A DNA stretch of 39,870 nucleotides, taken from assembly GCA_002496805.1 (NCBI GenBank), contig DALO01000015.1:64370-104239 (forward strand). The letters are read 5' to 3'. Below the pieces are notes generated by a model. The model was not told where the DNA came from, did not search any database, and saw nothing but the letters and a program-made list of their open reading frames with translations. This DNA comes from Methanobacterium sp. UBA353 (GTDB lineage: Archaea > Methanobacteriota > Methanobacteria > Methanobacteriales > Methanobacteriaceae). A program made the position numbers and the translations under genes. This document shows, piece by piece, positions 31,916-39,870 of the stretch; position 1 is the stretch's first letter, and the number at the start of each line of letters is the position of its first letter.

Positions 31916-32416
31916 ATGGTGTTGCCAATATGCGATGTCTGTTTAAAGAGTGAGATGTTATGTCAAGGTTGTGAAAATAAAATAAAAAGCGGAGAAATAA
32001 GTCAGCTTGACTTGGACATTTCAAAAATCCTCTACCGTGTGGGTGATGGTAAAATCGGTTTTAAGAGAACTGTAGAGATAGGAGATGTGCTCATTATCAT
32101 CACTGAAAAAGGCCAGGTGGGTAAACTTATAGGCAAGGGTGGTAAAATTGTCAGGGAAATATCCAAAACCGTGGATAAAAAAGTTAGAGTAGTTGGAGAA
32201 AACTCTGATCTGAAAGCAGTTGCCACTGACATATTAGCTCCTGCACGTATTTCTGGAATTAACATCGTTTATGAGAAAGATGGGGAAGAAAAATACAAGA
32301 TTAGGGTTAGAAGGGAGGATTCCCGGCGATTACCTGCTAAAATGGATCTTTTAAATAGCATAATTCAAGAGTTAACTGGTGAGAAAACACTGGTGGTCAT
32401 TGACCGTAATGACTAA
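31916..32416 (+). CDS. Zinc-finger KH-domain protein (NusA-like)
   Basis: 166 residues. The N-terminal zinc ribbon is C6xxC9 and C16xxC19 (CDVCLKSEMLCQGC). The C-terminal KH RNA-binding domain has the GxxG loop IGKGGK in GKLIGKGGKIVREISKTVD. Archaeal proteins of this build are annotated as transcription elongation/antitermination factor NusA-related. The RNA partner is unknown. The ATG at 31916 follows the strong site AAGGAGG; an in-frame start at 31868 lacks one. A promoter-like TTTATAATAC is about 65 bases upstream. Confidence 0.85.
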   Translation: MVLPICDVCLKSEMLCQGCENKIKSGEISQLDLDISKILYRVGDGKIGFKRTVEIGDVLIIITEKGQVGKLIGKGGKIVREISKTVDKKVRVVGENSDLKAVATDILAPARISGINIVYEKDGEEKYKIRVRREDSRRLPAKMDLLNSIIQELTGEKTLVVIDRND

Positions 32417-32463
32417 TTAGAGGATTTAAATAGACTTTACAAAAATATGGGGGTTTAAATCTG

Positions 32464-33612
32464 ATGAAAATAGTTCTCTGTGTCACGGGCAGTGTGGCTG
32501 CTGTTGAAACGGTTAAACTAGCCAGGGAACTTAAAAGAAAAGGATTCAGGGTTAAGTGTTTCATGAGTGACGGTGCTTGTGATATTATCAGCCCTTATGC
32601 CTTGGAATTTGCCACAGGGGAAGACGTGGTCACCAAACTAACTGGTAAAATAGAACATGTTAAATTTGCTCATGAGGATCTGATTCTGGTAGCCCCTGCA
32701 ACAGCCAACGTCATAAGTAAATTTGCCTACAAAATTGCAGATAACCCCATTAACACTCTTTTAGTCACGGCCAGTGGATACGGAACACCCATTATTTTTG
32801 CACCATCCATGCACCAGTCCATGTACCAAGCAGTGGATGAGAATATTCAAAAACTCAAAAACGAGGGAGTAATTTTTATAGACCCCCATGATGAGGAGAA
32901 TAAGGCTAAATTCCCTTCCATTGAAAATATCATCCTCCAAGTCCAGAAGGCTACTTCAAATGGTGAATTAACTGACAAAAATGTTTTAGTTAGTGCTGGT
33001 GGAACTTATGAAGATATTGATCCCATCAGGGGCATTACTAATCGCAGTTCAGGTAAGATGGGATTGGAACTAGCTAAAGAAGCCTTTCGTAGGGGTGCTG
33101 ATGTTACCATGGTCACTGCAAGGATGGATGTGGATGTTCCCCCAGTTATCAACCAAATAAAGGTGGAATCTACCCATCAGATGCAGAGTGAAATTGAGAA
33201 AATTCTCGAAGAACAAGATATTTTCATAGCAGCAGCTGCAGTTTCTGATTTTGCCGTAGAAAAGAAGGAATCAAAGATCTCATCTAAAAATGAACTGATT
33301 CTCAAACTCAAACCTACCCCTAAGATAATCAACCAGGTCAAGAAGCACAACCCAAACCTATTCTTGGTGGGGTTTAAGGCAGAATACAGTGTTTCCAATG
33401 ATCAATTATTGGATTCTACCAGAAAAAGAATGCATGAATCTGGTGCAGATCTGATGGTGGCCAATGATGTGGCCACAGAGGGAGCAAGTTTTGGTTCAGA
33501 TCAGAACCAAGTAGTTTTGGTTGATGATCAAGTGTTAGAAGTACCTTTAAGCACTAAAGAAGAGATATCTGCAGTGATAATGGATAGAATTGTTGAAAAA
33601 TCCTTTGAATAA
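32464..33612 (+). CDS. coaBC: Bifunctional phosphopantothenoylcysteine decarboxylase / phosphopantothenate-cysteine ligase
   Basis: Two consecutive steps of coenzyme A synthesis: ligation of cysteine to 4'-phosphopantothenate and decarboxylation to 4'-phosphopantetheine. The N-terminal CoaC flavoprotein domain (about 1-165) has VTGSVAAVETVKLAREL, KFAHEDLILVAPATANVISK and PSMHQSMYQ. The C-terminal CoaB domain has VLVSAGGTYEDIDPIRGITN, RSSGKMG and AAAVSDF. 382 residues, near the family length. Forty-seven bases after the KH gene. The lysine and asparagine residues of CoaB lie in LKLKPTPKII and MVANDV. Confidence 0.94.
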   Translation: MKIVLCVTGSVAAVETVKLARELKRKGFRVKCFMSDGACDIISPYALEFATGEDVVTKLTGKIEHVKFAHEDLILVAPATANVISKFAYKIADNPINTLLVTASGYGTPIIFAPSMHQSMYQAVDENIQKLKNEGVIFIDPHDEENKAKFPSIENIILQVQKATSNGELTDKNVLVSAGGTYEDIDPIRGITNRSSGKMGLELAKEAFRRGADVTMVTARMDVDVPPVINQIKVESTHQMQSEIEKILEEQDIFIAAAAVSDFAVEKKESKISSKNELILKLKPTPKIINQVKKHNPNLFLVGFKAEYSVSNDQLLDSTRKRMHESGADLMVANDVATEGASFGSDQNQVVLVDDQVLEVPLSTKEEISAVIMDRIVEKSFE

Positions 33613-33680
33613 TGTTTAAAAAGTCATTTGAACACATTTTTTTTATCTCTTTATTAAGTGACAATGTTATATTTATAAAA

Positions 33681-34355
33681 CTAAAATGCAAACTCACAAA
33701 CCAAGCACCGGTGATCCTTTTCGTATGGATCCAAATCAACCTTATCCACAACTCGAAAACCGTGTTTTTTCAACTTAGAAGCTTCTTCACGGAATATTTG
33801 TCTGGGTTTCCGTGTAACGTCAACACTCCTTGCTTTTATCATTAAAATACCTTGACAATCATCTTTTAGATACATTCGCATGTTGTCCATGAATATTTCA
33901 GTTTGGTTGGGTTGGGCCACATCAGAATAGACCAAATCCACCTTTTCCATCAATCCACGGTAGTTATATGGTTTGCTGGCATCATCTAGGAGGGGGATCA
34001 TGTTTTCCCGTTCCTGGCAAACAGTTAAAAGTTCTCGCATCATGCGTGGTGAGAACTCAACACAATAAATCAGACCATCCCGGACTATATCTGAGATATG
34101 GGAGGGAGTGGTGCCTGCAGAAGCCCCTAAATAGAGAATTTTGGAATTAACTTCGACTGGAAACTTTTCCAAACCCTTAAGTATGGCTGCAGCCAGTTTT
34201 GAACGGCGATGATCCCATAAACGGTATTCCGTATCCTCATATTCAATTAATTTTTCCTTGTAAACTCTTACTCCTGGATTGAGGTTGCAAGTGGCTAATT
34301 TACCATCCAGTTCATATATTCCTGTAAAATTTGTTAATTTTGGCCTATATTCCAT
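33681..34355 (-). CDS. flpA: Fibrillarin-like rRNA/tRNA 2'-O-methyltransferase
   Basis: SAM-dependent methyltransferase of the C/D box RNP that methylates rRNA and tRNA riboses. The N-terminal beta domain (about 1-50) contains YRLWDHRRSKLAAAI. The SAM-binding motif is ILYLGASAGTT (about 73-83), followed by VEFSPRMMREL and VDLVYSDVAQPNQ. 224 residues from ATG 34355, preceded by GAGG; an in-frame TTG at 34370 is ruled out by position of the ribosome site. It lies downstream of nop5 in one leftward operon, the usual archaeal arrangement. Confidence 0.95.
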   Translation of the reverse strand: MEYRPKLTNFTGIYELDGKLATCNLNPGVRVYKEKLIEYEDTEYRLWDHRRSKLAAAILKGLEKFPVEVNSKILYLGASAGTTPSHISDIVRDGLIYCVEFSPRMMRELLTVCQERENMIPLLDDASKPYNYRGLMEKVDLVYSDVAQPNQTEIFMDNMRMYLKDDCQGILMIKARSVDVTRKPRQIFREEASKLKKHGFRVVDKVDLDPYEKDHRCLVCEFAF

Positions 34356-34478
34356 TTTATTATTCCTCAAAGTTTATCCACATCTTTTATTGTGGGTGAT
34401 CCAAAGATTACTTAAACTATTTAGGAGGTGTGGTCATGGATTGGGAGCATCCACACATCACTTGGAAATTTTTCTATT

Positions 34479-35681
34479 TCAATAGGAGTAATCTCCCTTC
34501 TTATAACGAAACTTATTTTTTTTCCGTTTTCTCTTTTTGCCTTCTTTCTTCTTCTTTTTAGACTTCTCGGTCCTTTTAGGAAATGGATGCATTTTCCTGA
34601 TTTCTTCTAACTTATTTTGGAATCCTTCTTTTATTGAAGGATCGTATTTTCCCGAGAAAAAATCCTTCCGCACGGCTAAACTCATCTTTCCAGCCAGTGC
34701 TCGGGCAACTTTCCCCCGAATCCACCATCTAGAGCCACGAACATCAGGGTGCTGATATATCAAGCCATGTTTGGGCGGTCTCTCACCAGTCTTTAAATGA
34801 CGGAAAAGGGCCTTTTCAGCACCTAAAATCTGGACGGTGCTGGAAGGTAAGAGTGCTAATCTCCGAATACCTCCGGTATGAGCAATGATCTTCGCACCCA
34901 GTGATGATCCTACCAAACTCCGCAGATTAGGCGAAATTTCCTCCATTTTTTGGTCAACATAGATAGAAATGGATTTTTTAGATTCCTGAATTGATTTAAT
35001 GGTCTGGGCAAATCCCTGGATCACTTCTAGATCAGCATCTGATAACTCCGCACCCATACTAATCCTTGAATCAAAATCAATCAATCCAGAATTTATTATC
35101 GAGTCACGGTTTTTATAGTTCGAAATTAACTCCACGTACTTTGAATGATCCCTCACTTCATCCAGTTCAGGAAAGTGAACTGGGTACCATTCCCTAATCC
35201 GCTCCACCAATTTAACTTCCGACTCTTCCAACTCCTCAATGGAATGAATAGCCTGAATAAGCAGAAGATCATCAGACTCAGAAGACTCTTTAAGCTTCAT
35301 TTCAGCATTTTGTATTGATAATTTGTGGATAATATCTTTTAATTCATTTTTTGAATTAACAAAACCAGTTTCAAGGAGAACCTCATACAAATTGGATCTT
35401 AAATAGTTCCCACCTTTACTTGGGATTTTTAAAGTGAATTTAGAATGATATTTAAGGTCACGGTAGTGATAGCTGCTTTTATCAGTTTCTATGATGATTT
35501 CATCACATTTTTTCCCTATTTTACTTAGTAAAAGATTTTCTTCAGGATTTTCACATTTTTCTTGCAGTTCAGCCCATTTTTCCAAGAGTTCTGAATTTGG
35601 GAAAAGTTCATAATCCAGGAGGTTAAAATCTTCATCTAAGGCTACGAAGCCTGCAAAACAACTAACCACATAACACTTCAT
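34479..35681 (-). CDS. C/D box RNP scaffold protein Nop5 (Nop56/58 family)
   Basis: Core protein that bridges L7Ae-bound C/D guide RNA and fibrillarin. 400 residues from ATG 35681, where the typical start MKCYVVSCFAGFVALDEDFN begins; the longer frame from 35762 adds an unrelated stretch. The coiled-coil middle (about 120-230) is followed by the Nop domain with IAHTGGIRRLALLPSSTVQI, LGAEKALFRHLKTG and PPKHGLIYQHPDVR. The basic C-terminal tail (KSKKKKKEGKKRKRKKNK) is usual in this family. No clear ribosome site; an upstream TTTAAAT suggests a short leader or none. Confidence 0.95.
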   Translation of the reverse strand: MKCYVVSCFAGFVALDEDFNLLDYELFPNSELLEKWAELQEKCENPEENLLLSKIGKKCDEIIIETDKSSYHYRDLKYHSKFTLKIPSKGGNYLRSNLYEVLLETGFVNSKNELKDIIHKLSIQNAEMKLKESSESDDLLLIQAIHSIEELEESEVKLVERIREWYPVHFPELDEVRDHSKYVELISNYKNRDSIINSGLIDFDSRISMGAELSDADLEVIQGFAQTIKSIQESKKSISIYVDQKMEEISPNLRSLVGSSLGAKIIAHTGGIRRLALLPSSTVQILGAEKALFRHLKTGERPPKHGLIYQHPDVRGSRWWIRGKVARALAGKMSLAVRKDFFSGKYDPSIKEGFQNKLEEIRKMHPFPKRTEKSKKKKKEGKKRKRKKNKFRYKKGDYSY

Positions 35682-35798
35682 AGAATTTAATGTGTACTTA
35701 GGATGATTTAAACCTTCCAAAAATATATCATTATCCAGATAAAAATATTCTATAATGAACAATGTTGAAGATTTAACCTTCCATAAACCGGTGTAATC
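35682..35798. promoter_or_regulatory. Divergent promoter region of nop5 and pyrD
   Basis: 117 bases separate the two start codons. Read leftward, GGTTTAAATC lies about 30 bases ahead of the nop5 ATG and can serve as TATA box. Rightward, AT-rich TATA-like sequence near 35740-35760 could serve pyrD. No operator was recognised. Confidence 0.45.
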
Positions 35799-36701
35799 AT
35801 GCTGGAAGTAGAAATATGCCAGATTAAAATGAAAAATCCTACTGTATTAGCTGCAGGGGTACTGGGAAGCACTTCTGCATCCCTCAATTTAGTTTCAAGG
35901 AGTGGAGCAGGTGCGGTGGTAACTAAATCCTTTGGACTGGAACCCAACAAAGGCTACCCTAACCCTACCACTGTTGAAGTGGAAGGTGGCATAATAAATG
36001 CTATTGGCCTATCCAACCCGGGAGTGGATGTTTTTAAGGAAGAACTTAAGAAACTGGAGGGAAATGTTCCACAAATAGCATCAATCTATGGTTCCAGCCC
36101 GGAAGAGTTCTCCCAGATCGCCAGCAAAGTCGATCACATGGTAGATGCCCTTGAACTCAATGTATCCTGTCCTCATGCCATGGAAGGTTGTGGAGCATCA
36201 ATTGGCCAGGACCCTAATTTAACTACTCAAATTGTAAAATCAGTCAAAAAAATAGTCAAATCTCCAGTTATAGTCAAATTAACTCCTAATGTTACGGACA
36301 TTGTAGAAATAGCCATTGCAGCAGAAAGTGGTGGTGCTGATGCCATAACTCTCATCAACTCGTTGGGGCCCGGCATGAGGATTGACTTGGAAACAGCCAA
36401 CCCTATACTTTCCAACCGTTTTGGTGGAATGTCAGGGCCAGCAATAAAGCCAGTGGCATTACGCTGTGTTTATCAAGTATCTCAGGCAGTTAAACTACCG
36501 ATAATGGGTGTTGGGGGTATAATGAATTACCGGGATGTAGTGGAATTCTTATATGCTGGAGCTAACTGCGTACAAGTGGGTACTGCAGTAATGTACCATG
36601 GTATGGATGTTTTCAGGGAAATAACAAGTGGATTAGAGAAATTTATGATTCGTAAAGGTTTCCATCAAGTAGGAGAGATGGTGGGGCTGGCACATCAATA
36701 A
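35799..36701 (+). CDS. pyrD: Dihydroorotate dehydrogenase, class 1B catalytic subunit
   Basis: Oxidises dihydroorotate to orotate in pyrimidine synthesis, using FMN; electrons go to NAD through PyrK. 300 residues. Active-site cysteine C124 lies in NVSCPHA. The FMN-binding elements are VVTKSFGLEPNKGYPNPT, VKLTPNVTDI and PIMGVGGIMNYRDVVEFLYA followed by GANCVQVGTA. SLGPGMRIDL and GGMSGPAIKPVAL are typical of the class. The ATG at 35799 has only a weak GGTG upstream. pyrK follows 67 bases downstream. Confidence 0.95.
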   Translation: MLEVEICQIKMKNPTVLAAGVLGSTSASLNLVSRSGAGAVVTKSFGLEPNKGYPNPTTVEVEGGIINAIGLSNPGVDVFKEELKKLEGNVPQIASIYGSSPEEFSQIASKVDHMVDALELNVSCPHAMEGCGASIGQDPNLTTQIVKSVKKIVKSPVIVKLTPNVTDIVEIAIAAESGGADAITLINSLGPGMRIDLETANPILSNRFGGMSGPAIKPVALRCVYQVSQAVKLPIMGVGGIMNYRDVVEFLYAGANCVQVGTAVMYHGMDVFREITSGLEKFMIRKGFHQVGEMVGLAHQ

Positions 36702-36768
36702 TAAACACACCTAGTACTATTAAATCATGGGGAAAAAAATTCCATGAAATGAAAAGGAAGGATATATC

Positions 36769-37581
36769 ATGTTAAAAACTGATATTACGCATTTTCCACA
36801 AGTATTCAAAATCAAGAGGATTGTTGAGGAATCACCTACGGTGAAAACCTTTTATTTTCCATGGAAATTTACAGATGAGAGTCCTGGTCAGTTTTTAATG
36901 ATATGGAACTTTCAGGATGAAAAACCCATGTCTATCTCCAGTATTGATCGGATAAATGATGAAGTGGGTGTTTCGGTGAAGATGGTGGGATCATTCACCC
37001 AGTCACTTCACAAACTCAATGAAAATGATCTTTTGGGATTAAGAGGTCCTTATGGGAGGGGATTTCAGATTGCAGGTTCCAAGGTTCTGGCAGTTGGAGG
37101 TGGAATTGGAATGGCACCAATAGCTGCTTTTGCTGATGAAGCATCTAAACTGGGGGTAGGAGTGGATCTTATAACGGCAGCCACCACTAAAGAGGAAATA
37201 TTATTTGATAAACGACTCAACATCACAGGAATTAATGTAATGCCGACCACTGATGATGGAAGTCATGGGTTCTGTGGTTTCGCCACTGAACTTGCGGAAA
37301 AACTTATAAAACAGGAAAATTATGATATGATGGTTGTTTGTGGTCCGGAAATTATGATGAAGAAACTTTTGGACATCTCCAATCAATACCAACTGCCAAC
37401 CCAGTTTTCCATAGAGCGTTATATGAAATGTGCCCTTGGAATTTGCGGACAATGCTGTGTGGATGATGTGGGTTGGAGGATATGTGTTGAAGGCCCTGTA
37501 TTCTGGGGAGACCAGCTCATGATGATATCCGAGTTTGGTAAATATCGTCGGAATTCTTCAGGTCTTAAAAAACATTTTTAA
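36769..37581 (+). CDS. pyrK: Dihydroorotate dehydrogenase electron-transfer subunit
   Basis: FAD and [2Fe-2S] protein that passes electrons from PyrD to NAD. 270 residues. The FAD region is about 1-100 (PGQFLMIWNFQDEKPMSISS, LLGLRGPYGRGF). The NAD-binding loop is VLAVGGGIGMAPIAAFADEA. The cluster cysteines are C221, C226, C229 and C239 in KCALGICGQCCVDD...RICVEGP. A good ribosome site GGAAGGA lies upstream of the ATG. It works as a complex with the adjacent pyrD product. Confidence 0.95.
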   Translation: MLKTDITHFPQVFKIKRIVEESPTVKTFYFPWKFTDESPGQFLMIWNFQDEKPMSISSIDRINDEVGVSVKMVGSFTQSLHKLNENDLLGLRGPYGRGFQIAGSKVLAVGGGIGMAPIAAFADEASKLGVGVDLITAATTKEEILFDKRLNITGINVMPTTDDGSHGFCGFATELAEKLIKQENYDMMVVCGPEIMMKKLLDISNQYQLPTQFSIERYMKCALGICGQCCVDDVGWRICVEGPVFWGDQLMMISEFGKYRRNSSGLKKHF

Positions 37582-37658
37582 GATATTAAATATTTCTATT
37601 TCACAAATAAAACATTTATTTAACTATTTATAATATTGATTGGGTGTGGCTGATTAAA

Positions 37659-38723
37659 ATGATTGATAATCTGAAAGGAACCTTGACATCAGCTGTGTTT
37701 GTAATTGTAGTGCTCCTGTTTTTATCCTTTTTAGTTATCACCCCAATGCTGAGTATGATTGTACTGGCTGCTGTTTTTGCCTATGCAGTGTGTCCCATTG
37801 CCAAGAGGCTGCAACCTTACCTAAAATTCCATTCACTGGCCATAACAGTGGGCATGGTGGTGGTTATACTTCCTTTAATTGCCATACTTTTTTACTCTAT
37901 TGAATCCATTGCACAGTCTGCCCCTTCACTGGTTGCGGCTGCAGAGTCAATTAACATTAGTAACATTACCTCTACTTCTATTCAAAACTCCCAACAATTT
38001 CAACAGCACATTCCAACCGGTGTGTATCCCTACTTAGGATCAATATCCGGTGTTTTTGAAGCTGCTTTTTCAGATATTGTTAGTAGAATCACTTCTTACT
38101 TGGTTGGTTTACTGCAGTCACTACCTAATGTGGCTTTGGAACTTTTCGTTTTCTTTGTTGCAACGTTTTATTTGGCTAGAGATGGGGATAAACTATGGAC
38201 TTATGTTGATTTTTTCATACCACAGGATAAGAAGGGTTTTTTTGATAATCTCTTCCGCGAAGTTGACAATGTTTTGAAGAGCATTTTCTTTGGTCATTTC
38301 CTCTCAGCAATTATTGTGGGGTTGATTTCAGGTATTGGCTTCTACTTGTTGGGTTATCCTTATTCCTTGTTTCTGGGAATTCTAACAGGATTCTGTCAGG
38401 TAATGCCATTTGTAGGTCATTGGCCTACTTATAGTGTCGTGGCCATTTATGACATAATCAATGGTAATTTCATGCGACTCTCAATAGTTGTTATTTTAAG
38501 CATAGCCTTAAGCGTGCTGGACATGTACTTAAGGCCCCATATCTCAGGTAAATATGCAGATATACATCCTATGATATTTCTTTTGGGATTCATATGCGGA
38601 CCATTACTGTTGGGGTTGGTTGGATTTATTATCGGACCACTGGTTTTAGGAGTGGCTTATGCTGCTGTTTTAGCTTATAAAGAGTCTAAAGATATTGAAA
38701 AAGGAAACGATGTTGACAAATAA
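37659..38723 (+). CDS. AI-2E family (UPF0118/PerM-like) membrane protein
   Basis: 354 residues with about eight membrane helices in the typical 2+1+5 pattern: two at the start (VFVIVVLLFLSFLVITPMLS...), a hydrophilic middle part (about 90-150), then the cluster with LELFVFFVATFYLARDGDKL and FLGILTGFCQVMPFVGHWPT, the family signature. The end is LGLVGFIIGPLVLGVAYAAV. Family members export small molecules or act as ion antiporters; the substrate here is unknown. The start is ATG 37659, with GGTGTGG upstream; an in-frame GTG at 37644 lacks a ribosome site. Confidence 0.88.
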   Translation: MIDNLKGTLTSAVFVIVVLLFLSFLVITPMLSMIVLAAVFAYAVCPIAKRLQPYLKFHSLAITVGMVVVILPLIAILFYSIESIAQSAPSLVAAAESINISNITSTSIQNSQQFQQHIPTGVYPYLGSISGVFEAAFSDIVSRITSYLVGLLQSLPNVALELFVFFVATFYLARDGDKLWTYVDFFIPQDKKGFFDNLFREVDNVLKSIFFGHFLSAIIVGLISGIGFYLLGYPYSLFLGILTGFCQVMPFVGHWPTYSVVAIYDIINGNFMRLSIVVILSIALSVLDMYLRPHISGKYADIHPMIFLLGFICGPLLLGLVGFIIGPLVLGVAYAAVLAYKESKDIEKGNDVDK

Positions 38724-38922
38724 CAATTTTATTAAGGAACAAAAGAAATTTTCAAAAAAAAAATTCTATGAACACATCTTTTTACATATTCAATTAATAA
38801 CAAGGGGGTACAACCCTTAAAACGAAAAATACACTATTTTTTCAGGGACCTAGAGAAAAAAAATATATTGACTACAGTTTATGAAATGAAAACCAGAAAT
38901 TAATTATACTAACTTATGTTGA
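38724..38922. other. Convergent intergenic region with small hairpin
   Basis: Between stops of the membrane protein gene (rightward) and hjc (leftward). AAGGG...CCCTT (38802-38820) forms a short hairpin around GGTACAA, and several A- and T-runs flank it. It probably serves as terminator region. No gene is seen. Confidence 0.45.
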
Positions 38923-39332
<410 letters not shown>

Positions 39333-39359
39333 TAATATAAACTCCCAGATTATCGCAAT

Positions 39360-39683
39360 TTATGGGCTTTCAGGAGTATATCGTTTATCTGCGTACTCAA
39401 TATTCTTGGCAGAGAATGTTCCATTCTTAGTTGGCCCTCTAATCCACTCTATGCACGCTTCTTTGGCAACAATTTTACGATCATTAAAAACAATGTCCAC
39501 TGTTATACCTGAACGACTTAATTCTGGGTTATCAGTAACGAATCGTGAAAATGCACCGGTGTAATTATAATGGTTTTTCATAAACCACTGGGTTACACTA
39601 ACTCCTTCCATCTTTCCAATCAACTCTCCTTTATGTACAACGTCACACTTCAAGGAACTGCAAGTTCTTTCTATCTTGATCAT
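39360..39683 (-). CDS. Hypothetical protein upstream of hjc (107 aa)
   Basis: This small soluble protein is not recognised. It is rich in aromatic residues in the middle (VTQWFMKNHYNYTGAFSRF) with alternating strand-like segments; cysteines C8, C13 and C77 form no obvious motif. The ATG at 39683 has a strong ribosome site (GGGGGAGG). Its position ahead of hjc may indicate a part in DNA processing, but that is guesswork. Composition is similar to the surrounding core genes. Confidence 0.7.
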   Translation of the reverse strand: MIKIERTCSSLKCDVVHKGELIGKMEGVSVTQWFMKNHYNYTGAFSRFVTDNPELSRSGITVDIVFNDRKIVAKEACIEWIRGPTKNGTFSAKNIEYADKRYTPESP

Positions 39684-39847
39684 AGGCCTCCCCCTCTATA
39701 TTAGACTCTATTATGCTAAAGGAGAAATAAGTACTTTTCTATTAAACCATGTTTTTCGTCTGGAATATTTGGTTTTGAGTGCATTGTAATACATAAAAAC
39801 CTCAAAATTGCAAGAAAAAAAAATTCATAAGAAAAAATAGATAAATA

Positions 39848-39870
39848 TGGGGCCGGGGCCGAGATTCGAA
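39848..39870 (-). tRNA. 3' end of a tRNA, probably tRNA-His, cut by the window edge
   Basis: Read on the minus strand, the last bases give T-loop TTCGAAT (39870-39864), T-stem half CTCGG, acceptor half CCCCGGC, discriminator C (39851) and an encoded CCA (39850-39848). A discriminator C is a tRNA-His identity feature in archaea; the 5' half with the anticodon is outside the window, so this stays provisional. Confidence 0.7.

Overview
The window comes from an AT-rich methanogenic archaeon of the Methanobacteriales, most likely a Methanobacterium. The evidence is archaeal information-processing and RNA genes (fibrillarin, Nop5, Hjc resolvase, the KxxG-type archaeal RNA ligase), preQ0/archaeosine genes (queD, queE), the DUF366 and ACT/DUF5612 families, a run of tandem CBS-domain genes next to the RNA ligase and prephenate dehydratase, GGAGGTGA-type ribosome binding sites and TATA-type promoters. 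No rRNA or CRISPR array was seen. The 3' end of a tRNA, probably tRNA-His, lies at the right edge.

Left part, about 1 to 16,400, accessory. It opens with the 3' part of a type III restriction Res subunit. Next is a roughly 5.7 kb block that looks like a small integrated plasmid or provirus: a small putative regulator behind a palindromic operator, an SF3 (D5/P4-type) helicase, a long inverted repeat between convergent genes, a minus-strand operon (ArdC-like antirestriction protein, two small membrane proteins, one unknown protein) and a tyrosine recombinase. Beyond it come a 47-residue gene with a dyad operator facing a GNAT acetyltransferase tail to tail (possible toxin-antitoxin pair), a multiply frameshifted proteasome-like Ntn-hydrolase pseudogene, and a complete type I restriction-modification operon hsdM-hsdS-hsdR. 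An element carrying antirestriction therefore sits between two restriction systems.

Right part, about 16,900 to 39,870, chromosomal core. It holds an ACT/DUF5612 protein, a DUF6448-like protein, a cupin, homoserine dehydrogenase overlapping a nucleotidyltransferase-like gene, a PPC/DUF296 protein, DUF366, queD-queE, and five consecutive CBS-domain genes (about 18 CBS motifs). These are followed by ATP-dependent RNA ligase, prephenate dehydratase behind three tandem 35-bp repeats, a membrane protein with a Pro-Lys-Asp tail, a PsbP-like lipoprotein, a zinc-finger KH protein, coaBC, the fibrillarin-Nop5 operon, pyrD-pyrK, an AI-2E-type membrane protein, and hjc with an unknown partner.

The best candidates for something undescribed are the small integrated element with its structured non-coding sites, the 8.8-9.6 kb small-protein/GNAT pair, the AUA start proposed for queE, and the repeat leader with a coupled small ORF in front of pheA. 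All starts, motifs and repeats were read by eye. Family names rest on motif recognition, not on database searches.
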